Assembly: GCA_947071365.1 (NCBI GenBank)
Contig: CAMTFT010000041.1
Coordinates: forward strand, 1-9,253
Direction: 5' to 3'
Length of the DNA stretch: 9,253 nucleotides
Source of the DNA: an uncultured bacterium
Lineage (GTDB): Bacteria > Bacillota > Clostridia > Lachnospirales > Lachnospiraceae
Positions within the stretch are counted from its first letter, which is position 1; each line of letters starts with the position of its first letter. Shown here in pieces: positions 1-8,414 of this stretch. The notes under the pieces were generated by a model. The model did not search any database and was not told the origin of the DNA. It worked only from the letters and a program-made list of their open reading frames with translations. The position numbers were made by a program, and so were the translations under genes.

Positions 1-46
1 AGATGTAGCTCCGTCTCGTGGGCTCGGAGATGTGTATAAGAGACAG
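1..46 (+). other. Illumina Nextera P7-side adapter left on contig end (not genomic)
   Basis: Bases 13-27 read GTCTCGTGGGCTCGG, the Nextera read-2 adapter, and 28-46 are the 19-base Tn5 mosaic end AGATGTGTATAAGAGACAG. Bases 1-4 (AGAT) match the end of the P7 oligo. Bases 5-12 (GTAGCTCC) sit exactly where the i7 index belongs; their reverse complement, GGAGCTAC, is from memory the Nextera XT index N718. The order P7, index, adapter, mosaic end, insert is that of a library molecule, so this is untrimmed read-through built into the assembly. It is neither a transposon nor a natural sequence. The left edge of the window is therefore almost certainly a contig end. Confidence 0.98.
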
Positions 47-371
47 ATCCGTACTTGAGCTGAACGAGCTGGTAAAGGCTTGTGAGGAAGAATTTGGTGT
101 ATCTGCAGCAGCAGGCGTTGTAGTAGCAGCAGCAGGCCCGGCAGAAGCAGTAGAAGAGAAGGATGAGTTCGACGTAGAACTTACAGAAGTAGGCCCGAAC
201 AAGGTTAAGGTTATCAAGGTTGTTCGTGAAGCTACAGGTCTTGGTCTGAAGGAAGCTAAGGCAGTTGTAGACGAAGCTCCGAAGGTAGTAAAGGAAGGCG
301 CTTCCAAGGCAGAGGCAGAAGAGCTGAAGACAAAACTCGAAGCAGAAGGCGCAAAGGTTACACTGAAATAG
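47..371 (+). CDS. rplL: 50S ribosomal protein L7/L12, 5' end missing
   Basis: L7/L12 forms the flexible dimers of the ribosomal stalk. It is anchored through L10 and recruits and activates the translational GTPases (EF-Tu, EF-G, IF2, RF3). About 107 native residues are present, beginning [18 protein letters not shown], the end of the N-terminal dimerisation/L10-binding helices. An Ala/Gly/Val-rich hinge with AAAG motifs and a short acidic stretch follows. The C-terminal domain is complete ([20 protein letters not shown], then [16 protein letters not shown], ending KVTLK). Family members are usually about 120-125 residues, so roughly 15 N-terminal residues are lost because the contig stops here. 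The first in-frame start (GTG at 18) lies in adapter sequence and adds about ten artificial residues ending MCIRDR; it must not be used. rplJ (L10) would be expected just upstream. A terminator follows the stop codon. Confidence 0.96.
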
Positions 372-405
372 TCGCGAAAGCTACGAGTCGTGCGAAAATA
401 GAAAA

Positions 406-454
406 AGACGCAGGATGCAAATTTATTTGCAATTCTGCGTCTCTTTTTATTTTC
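406..454 (+). terminator. Rho-independent terminator after rplL
   Basis: AGACGCAG (406-413) pairs perfectly with CTGCGTCT (435-442). An inner stem TGCAAA (416-421) pairs with TTTGCA (426-431) around a TTTA loop, with a small imperfect join between the two stems. A T-rich tail (TTTTTATTTTC, 444-454) follows at once. It lies 34 bases past the rplL stop codon. It should end most rplJL transcription, leaving rpoBC mainly to its own promoter. Partial read-through, as at the attenuator between rplL and rpoB in Escherichia coli, is possible but cannot be judged from sequence. Confidence 0.9.
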
Positions 455-457
455 ATA

Positions 458-634
458 GGGCGACAGCCCGCGCACGAGGAAAATGCAAAGCATTTTTCGA
501 GTGTGCACGGCTCGAAGGTAGAGGGAAGCAAAGCATTTTCCGAGTGTGCACGGCTCGAAAGTAGAGAAATGCAAAGCATTTTTCGAGTGTGCACGCTCGA
601 AAGTAGAGGGAAGCAAAGCATTCCGAGTGTGCAC
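458..634. repeat. Tandem array of about 43-base hairpin-forming repeats, 3.5 copies
   Basis: Three near-identical units lie head to tail at 485-527 (43 bases), 528-570 (43) and 571-612 (42, one G lost), followed by a partial fourth at 613-634 (22). Each begins GCAAAGCATT and contains CGAGTGTGCAC and then GCTCGAA. A decayed fragment (GCACGAGGAAAAT, 472-484) precedes the first unit, and a small hairpin GGGC-GACA-GCCC (458-469) sits at the left edge. Each full unit can fold into two hairpins: one on the AAA loop (for example 480-486 with 490-496) and one of the form TTCGAG...CTCGAA around GTGTGCAC. No coding sense is apparent: reading frames through it merely repeat with the array and lack ribosome binding sites. 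It occupies much of the gene-free stretch 372-786. It may be a local copy of a dispersed palindromic element; function unknown. Confidence 0.88.
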
Positions 635-665
635 AAGGAAAATGGAAGGAACTTTCAAATTTTTC

Positions 666-694
666 TTGACACTTCTTGCCATTTGTGCTAGAGT
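666..694 (+). promoter_or_regulatory. Promoter for rpoBC (consensus -35, extended -10)
   Basis: A perfect housekeeping-sigma -35 box TTGACA (666-671) is followed by a 17-base spacer and TAGAGT (689-694). TG at 686-687, one base before the -10, gives an extended -10 element (TGCTAGAGT). Transcription should start near 700-702, giving a leader of about 85 bases. The promoter sits between the rplL terminator and rpoB, so rpoBC can be transcribed separately from rplJL. The -10 departs from TATAAT at two positions; the ideal -35, spacing and TG motif compensate. Confidence 0.85.
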
Positions 695-786
695 GTAATT
701 TGCACTATTGTGCAGGATTATGCCCTACGGTATAACTATGCCCAAAAGTTGAATCAGACTGCAGAAAGAACAGAGGTGAAACATCA
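695..786 (+). promoter_or_regulatory. rpoBC 5' leader with terminal hairpin and ribosome binding site
   Basis: The leader has three visible elements. First, a hairpin TGCAC-TATT-GTGCA (701-714) would lie at or within a few bases of the predicted 5' end of the mRNA. Second, a direct repeat TATGCCC occurs at 719-725 and 737-743. Third, the ribosome binding site AGAGGTGA (772-779) is well spaced before the ATG at 787. A ten-codon reading frame (720-752, ATG...TGA) lies within it, but the AGGA in front is only two bases from its ATG, so translation is doubtful. I recognise no known riboswitch or ribosomal-protein leader fold. Confidence 0.6.
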
Positions 787-3700
787 ATGGAGAAAAACAG
801 GATACGTCCTATTACAAATGGGAAAGGATTTCGTATGAGCTACTCACGGCAGAAGGAAGTCCTTGAGATGCCGAATCTTATTGAAGTTCAAAAGGACTCT
901 TACCAGTGGTTTCTGGATGAGGGGCTTAAAGAAGTCTTTGATGATATCTCTCCAATCGAGGACTACAGCGGCAAGCTGAGTCTTGAATTTGTAGATTTCA
1001 AATTATGTGAAGATGATGTGAAATACTCTATCGAAGAGTGTGTGGAGCGTGACGCTACGTTTGCCGCACCGTTGAAGGTAAGGGTTCGTCTTCATAATAA
1101 AGAGAATGATGAAATCAGTGAGCATGATATTTTCATGGGAGACCTTCCGCTGATGACTGCTACCGGTACGTTCGTTATCAACGGTGCGGAGCGTGTTATT
1201 GTCAGCCAGTTGGTTCGTTCCCCTGGTATTTATTATGCGATCGCCCACGATAAGCTGGGAAAAGAGCTGTATTCCTGTACGGTCATTCCGAACCGCGGCG
1301 CATGGCTGGAATACGAGACAGACTCCAATGATGTTTTTTATGTACGTGTGGACAGGACAAGAAAGGTTCCGGTTACTGTCCTGATTCGTGCGCTTGGCAT
1401 CGGTTCCAATGCAGAGATCATAGATTTGTTCGGCGAAGAGCCGAAGATTGTAGCTACACTGGCAAAAGATACTTCCGAGAATTACGAGGAAGGTCTGTTG
1501 GAGCTTTATAAGAAGATCCGTCCCGGCGAGCCGCTGGCAGTAGAGAGCGCGGAAAGCCTGATCATGAGCATGTTCTTTGACCCGCGCCGTTACGATCTGG
1601 CGAAGGTCGGAAGATACAAGTTCAACAAGAAGCTGATGCTCCGCAACCGTATCAACGGACACATTCTTGCTGAGGATGTTATCGATACTTCCACCGGCGA
1701 GATCATTGCCGAGGCAGGTACGGAGGTGAACCGCGAGCTGGCTGACAGGATTCAGAATGCAGCCGTTCCGTTCGTCATGATCCGTACGGAGGAGAGGGAT
1801 GTCAAGGTCATCTCCAGTATGATGGTAGACCTTCGCAATTACGTGGACTGCGAGCCGCGTGAGCTGGGGATCACAGAGTTAGTATACTACCCGGTGCTGC
1901 AGAAAATACTGGAAGAAAATGAGAATATTGAAGATATCAAGGATGCGGTCAGAAGATCTGTGCATGACCTGATCCCGAAGCATATTACAAAGGAAGATAT
2001 CATTGCTTCCATCAACTACAATATCCATCTGGAGTACGGCATCGGTACGGATGATGATATCGACCATCTGGGCAACCGTCGTATCCGTGCGGTGGGCGAG
2101 CTGCTTCAGAATCAGTACCGTATCGGTCTGTCGAGACTGGAGCGTGTCGTTCGTGAGCGTATGACGACGCAGGAGATTGAAGGGATCTCCCCGCAATCCC
2201 TGATCAACATTAAGCCGGTGACGGCAGCGGTGAAGGAATTCTTCGGTTCTTCCCAGTTGTCACAGTTCATGGATCAGAACAACCCGCTGGGTGAGCTGAC
2301 GCACAAGAGACGTCTTTCCGCCCTGGGTCCTGGTGGTCTTTCCAGAGACCGTGCCGGATTCGAGGTACGAGATGTCCATTACTCCCATTACGGAAGAATG
2401 TGCCCGATCGAGACCCCTGAAGGTCCGAACATCGGCCTTATCAACTCACTGGCTACGTACGCAAGAATTAACGAGTACGGTTTCGTAGAGGCTCCGTACC
2501 GTAAGATCGATAAATCTGACCCGAAAAATCCGAGGGTCACAGAAGAAGTTGTCTATATGACAGCAGACGAAGAAGATAATTACCATGTTGCACAGGCGAA
2601 CGAAGCGCTGGATGCAGAAGGGCATTTCATCAGAAAGAATGTTTCCGGCCGTTACCGTGAGGAGACTCAGGAGTACGAGAGAAGCATGTTCGATTACATG
2701 GATGTGTCCCCGAAGATGGTGTTCTCCGTGGCTACGGCGCTGATTCCGTTCCTGGAGAACGATGATGCGAACCGTGCGCTGATGGGTTCCAACATGCAGC
2801 GTCAGGCCGTGCCGCTTCTGACGACGGAGGCGCCGGTAGTCGGTACAGGTATGGAGACGAAGACGGCTGTTGACTCAGGTGTATGTGTGATCGCGAGAAA
2901 TTCCGGTATCGTGGAGCGCTCCACATCAAAGGAGATCGTGATCCGTACGGATGACGGTATGCGTGATGAATATCACCTGATGAAATTCGTTCGAAGCAAT
3001 CAGAGCAACTGCTACAATCAGAGACCGATCGTATACAAGGGCGACCGTGTGGAGAAGGGAGACGTCATTGCAGACGGAGCTTCCACATCAAACGGTGAGA
3101 TCGCTCTTGGAAAGAACCCGCTGATTGGATTCATGACCTGGGAAGGATATAACTACGAGGATGCCGTTCTCCTCAGCGAGAAGCTTGTTATGGACGATGT
3201 ATATACATCCGTTCATATCGAGGAGTATGAGGCGGAATCCCGTGATACAAAGCTGGGACCGGAGGAGATTACAAGGGACGTTCCGGGTGTCGGCGACGAT
3301 GCACTGAAGGATCTCGATGAGAGAGGTATTATCCGCATTGGCGCTGAGGTGCGTGCCGGTGATATTCTGGTCGGAAAGGTTACTCCGAAGGGAGAGACAG
3401 AGCTGACGGCAGAGGAACGTCTGCTGAGGGCTATTTTTGGTGAGAAGGCCCGGGAAGTAAGGGATACTTCCCTGAAAGTACCTCACGGTGAGTACGGTAT
3501 CGTTGTGGATGCCAAGGTATTTACCCGTGAAAACGGCGATGAGCTGGCTCCTGGTGTAAATCAGGCAGTACGCATTTACATCGCGCAGAAGAGAAAGATC
3601 TCAGTCGGTGACAAGATGGCCGGCCGTCACGGAAACAAGGGTGTTGTTTCCCGTGTGCTTCCGGTAGAGGATATGCCGTTCCTTCCGAACGGACGTCCGC

Positions 3701-4626
3701 TTGATATCGTTCTGAATCCTCTGGGCGTGCCGTCCCGTATGAATATCGGTCAGGTGCTGGAGATCCACCTGAGCCTGGCTGCAAAGGCACTGGGCTTTAA
3801 CGTGGCGACCCCGGTATTCGACGGCGCAAACGAGAAGGATATTATGGACACTCTGGATCTGGCGAATGATTACGTCAACCTGGAGTGGGATGAATTCAAG
3901 GAAAAACATGGCGATGAGCTGCTTCCGGAGGTTCTGGATTATCTGTATGAGAACAGAGACCACAGGGCGCTTTGGAAGGGTGTTCCGATTTCAAGAGATG
4001 GTAAGGTGCTGCTTCGCGACGGACGTACGGGAGAATATTTCGACAGCCCGACGACGATCGGCCACATGCATTACCTGAAACTGCATCATCTGGTAGACGA
4101 TAAGATCCATGCGCGTTCTACCGGCCCGTACTCTCTCGTTACACAGCAGCCTCTGGGCGGTAAAGCACAGTTTGGCGGACAGCGTTTCGGAGAGATGGAG
4201 GTTTGGGCGCTGGAGGCATACGGCGCATCTTACACGCTGCAGGAGATCCTGACTGTCAAGTCGGATGACGTAGTGGGACGTGTGAAGACATACGAAGCAA
4301 TCATCAAGGGTGACAATATCCCTGAACCGGGTATTCCGGAGTCCTTCAAGGTGCTCCTTAAGGAGCTTCAGTCTCTGGGTCTGGATGTCAAAGTCCTCAG
4401 AGATGACAATACAGAGGTCGAGCTGATGGAGTCCATTGATTATGGCGACACCGACCTGCGCTCTGTTATTGAAGGTGACCGCAGATACCACAACAAAGAG
4501 GAAGAGTCCTTTGGAAGCTACGGCTTCAGCAAGCAGGAATTCGAAGACGGAGAGCTTGTTGATGTGGCAGAAGAAGAGGGCGCTGATGACTTTTTGGAAC
4601 TGGAAGAAACTTTTGACGAAGAATAG
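787..4626 (+). CDS. rpoB: DNA-directed RNA polymerase subunit beta
   Basis: This is the beta subunit of core RNA polymerase, cytoplasmic. It forms one pincer of the enzyme and part of the active centre. The 1279 residues are complete, starting at an ATG with a strong ribosome binding site (MEKNRIRPI). The rifampicin region [15 protein letters not shown] begins at residue 487 (Escherichia coli numbering minus 20) and is wild type at D496, H506, R509, S511 and L513. NMQRQAVPL starts at 669; the active-site acidic pair of the YNYED motif is E791/D792. The motif [12 protein letters not shown] (941-952) carries the nucleotide-contacting lysines K943 and K951. The C-terminal clamp/anchor segment has [20 protein letters not shown]. 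It is about 85 residues longer than the Bacillus subtilis protein, partly from an insertion at about 345-398 and an acidic tail (last 29 residues: 16 acidic, none basic). It is co-transcribed with rpoC. Confidence 0.99.
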   Translation: MEKNRIRPITNGKGFRMSYSRQKEVLEMPNLIEVQKDSYQWFLDEGLKEVFDDISPIEDYSGKLSLEFVDFKLCEDDVKYSIEECVERDATFAAPLKVRVRLHNKENDEISEHDIFMGDLPLMTATGTFVINGAERVIVSQLVRSPGIYYAIAHDKLGKELYSCTVIPNRGAWLEYETDSNDVFYVRVDRTRKVPVTVLIRALGIGSNAEIIDLFGEEPKIVATLAKDTSENYEEGLLELYKKIRPGEPLAVESAESLIMSMFFDPRRYDLAKVGRYKFNKKLMLRNRINGHILAEDVIDTSTGEIIAEAGTEVNRELADRIQNAAVPFVMIRTEERDVKVISSMMVDLRNYVDCEPRELGITELVYYPVLQKILEENENIEDIKDAVRRSVHDLIPKHITKEDIIASINYNIHLEYGIGTDDDIDHLGNRRIRAVGELLQNQYRIGLSRLERVVRERMTTQEIEGISPQSLINIKPVTAAVKEFFGSSQLSQFMDQNNPLGELTHKRRLSALGPGGLSRDRAGFEVRDVHYSHYGRMCPIETPEGPNIGLINSLATYARINEYGFVEAPYRKIDKSDPKNPRVTEEVVYMTADEEDNYHVAQANEALDAEGHFIRKNVSGRYREETQEYERSMFDYMDVSPKMVFSVATALIPFLENDDANRALMGSNMQRQAVPLLTTEAPVVGTGMETKTAVDSGVCVIARNSGIVERSTSKEIVIRTDDGMRDEYHLMKFVRSNQSNCYNQRPIVYKGDRVEKGDVIADGASTSNGEIALGKNPLIGFMTWEGYNYEDAVLLSEKLVMDDVYTSVHIEEYEAESRDTKLGPEEITRDVPGVGDDALKDLDERGIIRIGAEVRAGDILVGKVTPKGETELTAEERLLRAIFGEKAREVRDTSLKVPHGEYGIVVDAKVFTRENGDELAPGVNQAVRIYIAQKRKISVGDKMAGRHGNKGVVSRVLPVEDMPFLPNGRPLDIVLNPLGVPSRMNIGQVLEIHLSLAAKALGFNVATPVFDGANEKDIMDTLDLANDYVNLEWDEFKEKHGDELLPEVLDYLYENRDHRALWKGVPISRDGKVLLRDGRTGEYFDSPTTIGHMHYLKLHHLVDDKIHARSTGPYSLVTQQPLGGKAQFGGQRFGEMEVWALEAYGASYTLQEILTVKSDDVVGRVKTYEAIIKGDNIPEPGIPESFKVLLKELQSLGLDVKVLRDDNTEVELMESIDYGDTDLRSVIEGDRRYHNKEEESFGSYGFSKQEFEDGELVDVAEEEGADDFLELEETFDEE

Positions 4627-4632
4627 TGCGTG

Positions 4633-4639
4633 AAAGGAG
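4633..4639 (+). promoter_or_regulatory. Ribosome binding site that fixes the rpoC start
   Basis: AAAGGAG lies eight bases before ATG 4648. A GTG at 4630 is in the same frame and would give six extra residues, but it overlaps this site and has no ribosome binding site of its own. The protein from ATG begins [20 protein letters not shown], which leads directly into the conserved N-terminus of the family. ATG 4648 is therefore the better start. Confidence 0.9.
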
Positions 4640-4647
4640 TACCATCA

Positions 4648-7600
4648 ATGCCAGAGACAACAAACAATGAAGTGTATCAACCGATGACGTTCGATGCAAT
4701 CAAGATAGGTCTTGCATCTCCCGATAAGATCAGAGAGTGGTCTCACGGTGAGGTGACAAAGCCGGAAACTATCAATTACAGGACACTGAAGCCGGAGCGT
4801 GACGGTCTTTACTGTGAGCGTATTTTCGGACCGAGCAAGGACTGGGAATGCCACTGCGGAAAATACAAGAAGATCCGTTACAAGGGCGTTGTGTGTGACC
4901 GATGCGGCGTAGAGGTCACGAAGTCCAGCGTTCGTAGAGAGCGTATGGGCCATATCGAGCTGGCTGCACCGGTATCCCATATCTGGTACTTTAAGGGTAT
5001 CCCTTCCAGAATGGGACTGATGCTTGACCTTTCTCCAAGAACACTGGAGAAGGTGCTGTATTTTGCAAATTATATCGTTCTGGATCCCGGCACCTCAGAT
5101 CTCACTTACAAGCAGGTGCTGACAGAGCGTGAGTATCAGGAAGCAAGAGAAAAATGGGGCAGCAGCTTCCGGGCCGGCATGGGTGCCGAGTCCATCAAGG
5201 AACTGCTGGAAGCCATTGATATGGAAAAAGAATCTGAAGAGCTGAAAAAAGGTCTTCGGGAATCCACAGGCCAGAAGCGGGCCAGAATCATCAAGAGACT
5301 GGAAGTCGTTGAGGCGTTCAGAGAGTCCGGCAACCGTCCGGAGTGGATGGTCATGACCGTGATCCCGGTGATCCCGCCGGATCTTCGTCCGATGGTACAG
5401 CTTGACGGAGGCCGTTTCGCGACCTCTGACCTGAATGACCTGTACCGCCGGATCATCAACAGAAACAACCGTCTGAAGAGACTTCTTGACCTGGGCGCAC
5501 CGGATATTATCGTGCGCAACGAGAAGCGTATGCTGCAGGAAGCAGTTGACGCGTTGATCGATAACGGCCGCCGCGGCCGTCCTGTAGTGGGACCGGGCAA
5601 CCGTGCGCTGAAGTCGCTGTCCGACATGCTGAAGGGTAAATCAGGACGTTTCCGTCAGAACCTGCTCGGCAAGCGTGTTGACTATTCCGGACGTTCCGTT
5701 ATCGTCGTGGGGCCGGAGCTGAAGATCTACCAGTGTGGTCTTCCGAAGGAAATGGCGATTGAGCTGTTCAAGCCCTTCGTTATGAAGGAGCTGGTTGCCA
5801 ACGGCACCTCCCACAACATTAAAAATGCAAAGAAAATGGTAGAGCGTCTGCAGCCGGAGGTATGGGACGTGCTGGAGGATGTCATCAAAGAGCATCCTGT
5901 TATGCTGAACCGTGCTCCTACACTGCACCGTCTCGGCATTCAGGCATTTGAGCCGATCCTTGTAGAGGGTAAAGCGATCAAGCTTCATCCCCTCGTATGT
6001 ACGGCTTTCAACGCCGACTTCGACGGAGACCAGATGGCTGTCCATCTTCCGCTTTCCGTGGAAGCTCAGGCAGAGTGCCGATTCCTTCTGCTCTCACCGA
6101 ACAACCTGCTGAAGCCGTCAGATGGCGGCCCGGTAGCCGTTCCTTCCCAGGATATGGTGCTCGGTATTTATTATCTGACGCAGGAGAGACCGGGAGCTTT
6201 AGGAGAAGGAAAGTTTTTCAAGGATGTAAATGAGGCGATCCTTGCCTATGAAAATAAAGCGCTGACGCTGCAGTCCCGCATCAAAGTCCGCATGAAGAAG
6301 ACGATGAGCGACGGACGCGCAGTGGAAGATATCGTAGAGTCTACACTGGGACGTTTCCTGTTCAATGAGATCCTTCCGCAGGATCTTGGATTTGTAGACC
6401 GTTCTGTTCCGGGCAATGAGCTGAAGCTGGAGGTAGATTTCCTGGTCGGCAAGAAGGGCCTGAAGCAGATCCTGGAAAAGGTCATCAATACACACGGTGC
6501 AACAAAGACCGCAGAAGTATTGGATGATATCAAGGCTACCGGATACAAGTATTCCACGAGAGCGGCCATGACGGTATCCATTTCCGATATGACCGTGCCG
6601 CCTGAGAAGCCGCAGTTGATCCAGAAGGCTCAGGATACGGTGGATAAGATTACAAAAAACTACAAGCGTGGTCTTATCACAGAAGAAGAGCGTTACAAAG
6701 AAGTCGTTGAGACATGGAAAGAGACGGATGATATCCTGACAAAAGCCCTGCTTGACGGTCTTGATAAATACAACAACATCTACATGATGGCTGACTCAGG
6801 AGCCCGTGGTTCCGATAAGCAGATCAAACAGTTGGCAGGTATGCGTGGACTTATGGCCGATACGACCGGTCATACCATCGAGCTTCCTATCAAGTCAAAC
6901 TTCCGTGAAGGTCTTGACGTACTGGAATACTTCATGTCAGCTCATGGCGCACGTAAAGGACTTTCCGATACGGCTCTTCGTACTGCGGACTCAGGTTATC
7001 TGACGAGACGTCTCGTCGACGTATCTCAGGAGCTGATCATCCGTGAGGTAGACTGCTGTGAAGGAAAAGATGACATTCCAGGAATGTACGTGCAGTCCTT
7101 TGCAGACGGACGAGAAGAGATCGAGAGCGTTCAGGAGCGTATTACGGGACGTGTTTCCTGTGAGACGATCTGTGATAAGAACGGCGAAGTGATCGTTAAA
7201 GCCAACCACATGATCACACCGAGGCGTGCTGCCCGCATTATGAAAGAGGGCGTGAATGCAGAAGGTAAGCCGTATGAGAAGATCAAGATCCGTACAGTGC
7301 TGACCTGCCGTTCACACGTAGGTATCTGTGCAAAGTGTTACGGTGCGAATATGGCAACCGGTGAGACGGTACAGGTAGGTGAGTCCGTAGGTATCATCGC
7401 AGCCCAGTCCATTGGTGAGCCTGGTACACAGCTTACGATGCGTACCTTCCATACCGGCGGCGTTGCCGGCGGCGATATCACTCAGGGTCTTCCCCGTGTA
7501 GAGGAGCTTTTTGAGGCAAGAAAGCCGAAGGGTCTTGCAATCATCACAGAGATCTCCGGTATTGCTTCTATCCGCGATACGAAGAGAAAACGCGAGATCG

Positions 7601-8376
7601 TTGTGACAAATAATGAGACAGGCGAGGCCAAGACGTATCTGATTCCGTATGGTTCCAGAATCAAGGCCGTTGACGGTGTATATCTTGAAGCAGGTGACGC
7701 GCTTACAGAAGGTAGTGTAAACCCGCATGATATTCTGAAGATCAAGGGCGTTGAGGCAGTGCAGGACTACATGCTTCACGAGGTACAGCGTGTATACCGC
7801 CTGCAGGGTGTTGAGATCAACGATAAGCATATCGAGGTTATTGTTCGTCAGATGCTGAAGAAGATCCGGATCGAGAACAACGGAGATACCGAGTTCCTTC
7901 CGGGCTCTCTTGTAGATATTCTGGACTATGACGATATGAATGAGCGGATGATAGAAGAGGGCAAGGAGCCGGCAGACGGCAAGCGCGTAATGCTTGGTAT
8001 TACGAAGGCCGCACTTGCTACGAATTCCTTCCTGTCAGCAGCATCCTTCCAGGAGACGACGAAGGTACTGACAGAAGCCGCTATTAAGGGTAAGGTCGAT
8101 CCTCTGATCGGTCTGAAAGAGAATGTTATCATCGGTAAGCTGATTCCGGCAGGTACGGGTATGAGACGTTACCGTGATGTCAAGATCGATATCTCGGGAA
8201 CGGATGATTACAAGTACGAAGAGGCGATGGAAGATGAGATCACCTTTGATGAGATGGAGGATGAGGCTGAGCTGAATCTCGAAGAGATAAATGATACCGT
8301 TGAAGACGCGGAAACAGCAGAGGCGTATGAAGAAGAGCCTGAGCTTGTGACTGCTGGAGTTACAGAAGAAGAATAA
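4648..8376 (+). CDS. rpoC: DNA-directed RNA polymerase subunit beta'
   Basis: This is the beta' subunit of RNA polymerase, holding the catalytic magnesium. It is 1242 residues and complete. In order: the N-terminal clamp with zinc ribbon C68, C70, C83, C86; the switch/rudder region [15 protein letters not shown] (336-350); the catalytic NADFDGDQ with magnesium ligands D457, D459 and D461; the second zinc site C803, C887, C894, C897; and the trigger loop/bridge area [17 protein letters not shown] with M931, R932 and H935. The loop runs straight on without the large insertion found in Escherichia coli, as expected for Firmicutes. The last 53 residues carry 25 acidic and no basic residues, a tail like that of the neighbouring beta subunit. 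The gene starts 21 bases after rpoB and both depend on the promoter at 666-694. A terminator lies 5 bases past the stop codon. Confidence 0.99.
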   Translation: MPETTNNEVYQPMTFDAIKIGLASPDKIREWSHGEVTKPETINYRTLKPERDGLYCERIFGPSKDWECHCGKYKKIRYKGVVCDRCGVEVTKSSVRRERMGHIELAAPVSHIWYFKGIPSRMGLMLDLSPRTLEKVLYFANYIVLDPGTSDLTYKQVLTEREYQEAREKWGSSFRAGMGAESIKELLEAIDMEKESEELKKGLRESTGQKRARIIKRLEVVEAFRESGNRPEWMVMTVIPVIPPDLRPMVQLDGGRFATSDLNDLYRRIINRNNRLKRLLDLGAPDIIVRNEKRMLQEAVDALIDNGRRGRPVVGPGNRALKSLSDMLKGKSGRFRQNLLGKRVDYSGRSVIVVGPELKIYQCGLPKEMAIELFKPFVMKELVANGTSHNIKNAKKMVERLQPEVWDVLEDVIKEHPVMLNRAPTLHRLGIQAFEPILVEGKAIKLHPLVCTAFNADFDGDQMAVHLPLSVEAQAECRFLLLSPNNLLKPSDGGPVAVPSQDMVLGIYYLTQERPGALGEGKFFKDVNEAILAYENKALTLQSRIKVRMKKTMSDGRAVEDIVESTLGRFLFNEILPQDLGFVDRSVPGNELKLEVDFLVGKKGLKQILEKVINTHGATKTAEVLDDIKATGYKYSTRAAMTVSISDMTVPPEKPQLIQKAQDTVDKITKNYKRGLITEEERYKEVVETWKETDDILTKALLDGLDKYNNIYMMADSGARGSDKQIKQLAGMRGLMADTTGHTIELPIKSNFREGLDVLEYFMSAHGARKGLSDTALRTADSGYLTRRLVDVSQELIIREVDCCEGKDDIPGMYVQSFADGREEIESVQERITGRVSCETICDKNGEVIVKANHMITPRRAARIMKEGVNAEGKPYEKIKIRTVLTCRSHVGICAKCYGANMATGETVQVGESVGIIAAQSIGEPGTQLTMRTFHTGGVAGGDITQGLPRVEELFEARKPKGLAIITEISGIASIRDTKRKREIVVTNNETGEAKTYLIPYGSRIKAVDGVYLEAGDALTEGSVNPHDILKIKGVEAVQDYMLHEVQRVYRLQGVEINDKHIEVIVRQMLKKIRIENNGDTEFLPGSLVDILDYDDMNERMIEEGKEPADGKRVMLGITKAALATNSFLSAASFQETTKVLTEAAIKGKVDPLIGLKENVIIGKLIPAGTGMRRYRDVKIDISGTDDYKYEEAMEDEITFDEMEDEAELNLEEINDTVEDAETAEAYEEEPELVTAGVTEEE

Positions 8377-8381
8377 GGAGA

Positions 8382-8414
8382 AAGCCGTTGTAGAATTCTA
8401 CAGCGGCTTCTTTT
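8382..8414. terminator. Probable bidirectional terminator shared by rpoC and the VanZ gene
   Basis: AAGCCG (8382-8387) pairs with CGGCTT (8404-8409), a G-U pair joins T8388 and G8403, and the core TGTAGAATTCTACA (8389-8402) is a perfect palindrome with an AATT loop. The plus-strand side continues CTTCTTTTC, a T-rich tail for rpoC. Read from the minus strand, the stem ends CGGCTTTCTCC, a weaker T tail. The stop codons of the two convergent genes are only 21 bases apart (8376 and 8398), so both transcripts must end here or overlap. The arm holds the stop codon of the minus-strand gene. Confidence 0.85.

Noticed and set aside
28..46. Tn5 mosaic end as a sign of a natural Tn5-type transposon
   Set aside because: It is the hyperactive mosaic end joined to Illumina adapter and index sequence, hence library-derived.
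372..395. Small imperfect stem (TCGC...GCGA) just after the rplL stop codon
   Set aside because: Only four outer base pairs with poor interior pairing; the strong terminator at 406-454 is the better explanation for the region.
471..634. CRISPR array
   Set aside because: Units are contiguous with no unique spacers between them, and no cas genes are visible.
358..636. Minus-strand reading frame across the repeat array (92 codons)
   Set aside because: Its sequence simply repeats with the DNA array, it crosses the rplL terminator, and it has no domain or convincing start signal.
4353..4366. 14-base perfect palindrome GCTCCTTAAGGAGC inside rpoB
   Set aside because: It falls in the conserved KVLLKEL coding segment; a chance product of codon use.
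4630..4647. GTG start for rpoC
   Set aside because: It overlaps the ribosome binding site serving ATG 4648 and adds residues not expected in the family.
5564..5580. GC-rich inverted repeat inside rpoC
   Set aside because: It encodes the conserved NGRRGRP motif; arginine and glycine codons account for it.
7002..7017. 16-base perfect palindrome GACGAGACGTCTCGTC inside rpoC
   Set aside because: It encodes the conserved TRRLVDV segment; codon choice explains it and there is no sign of a separate function.
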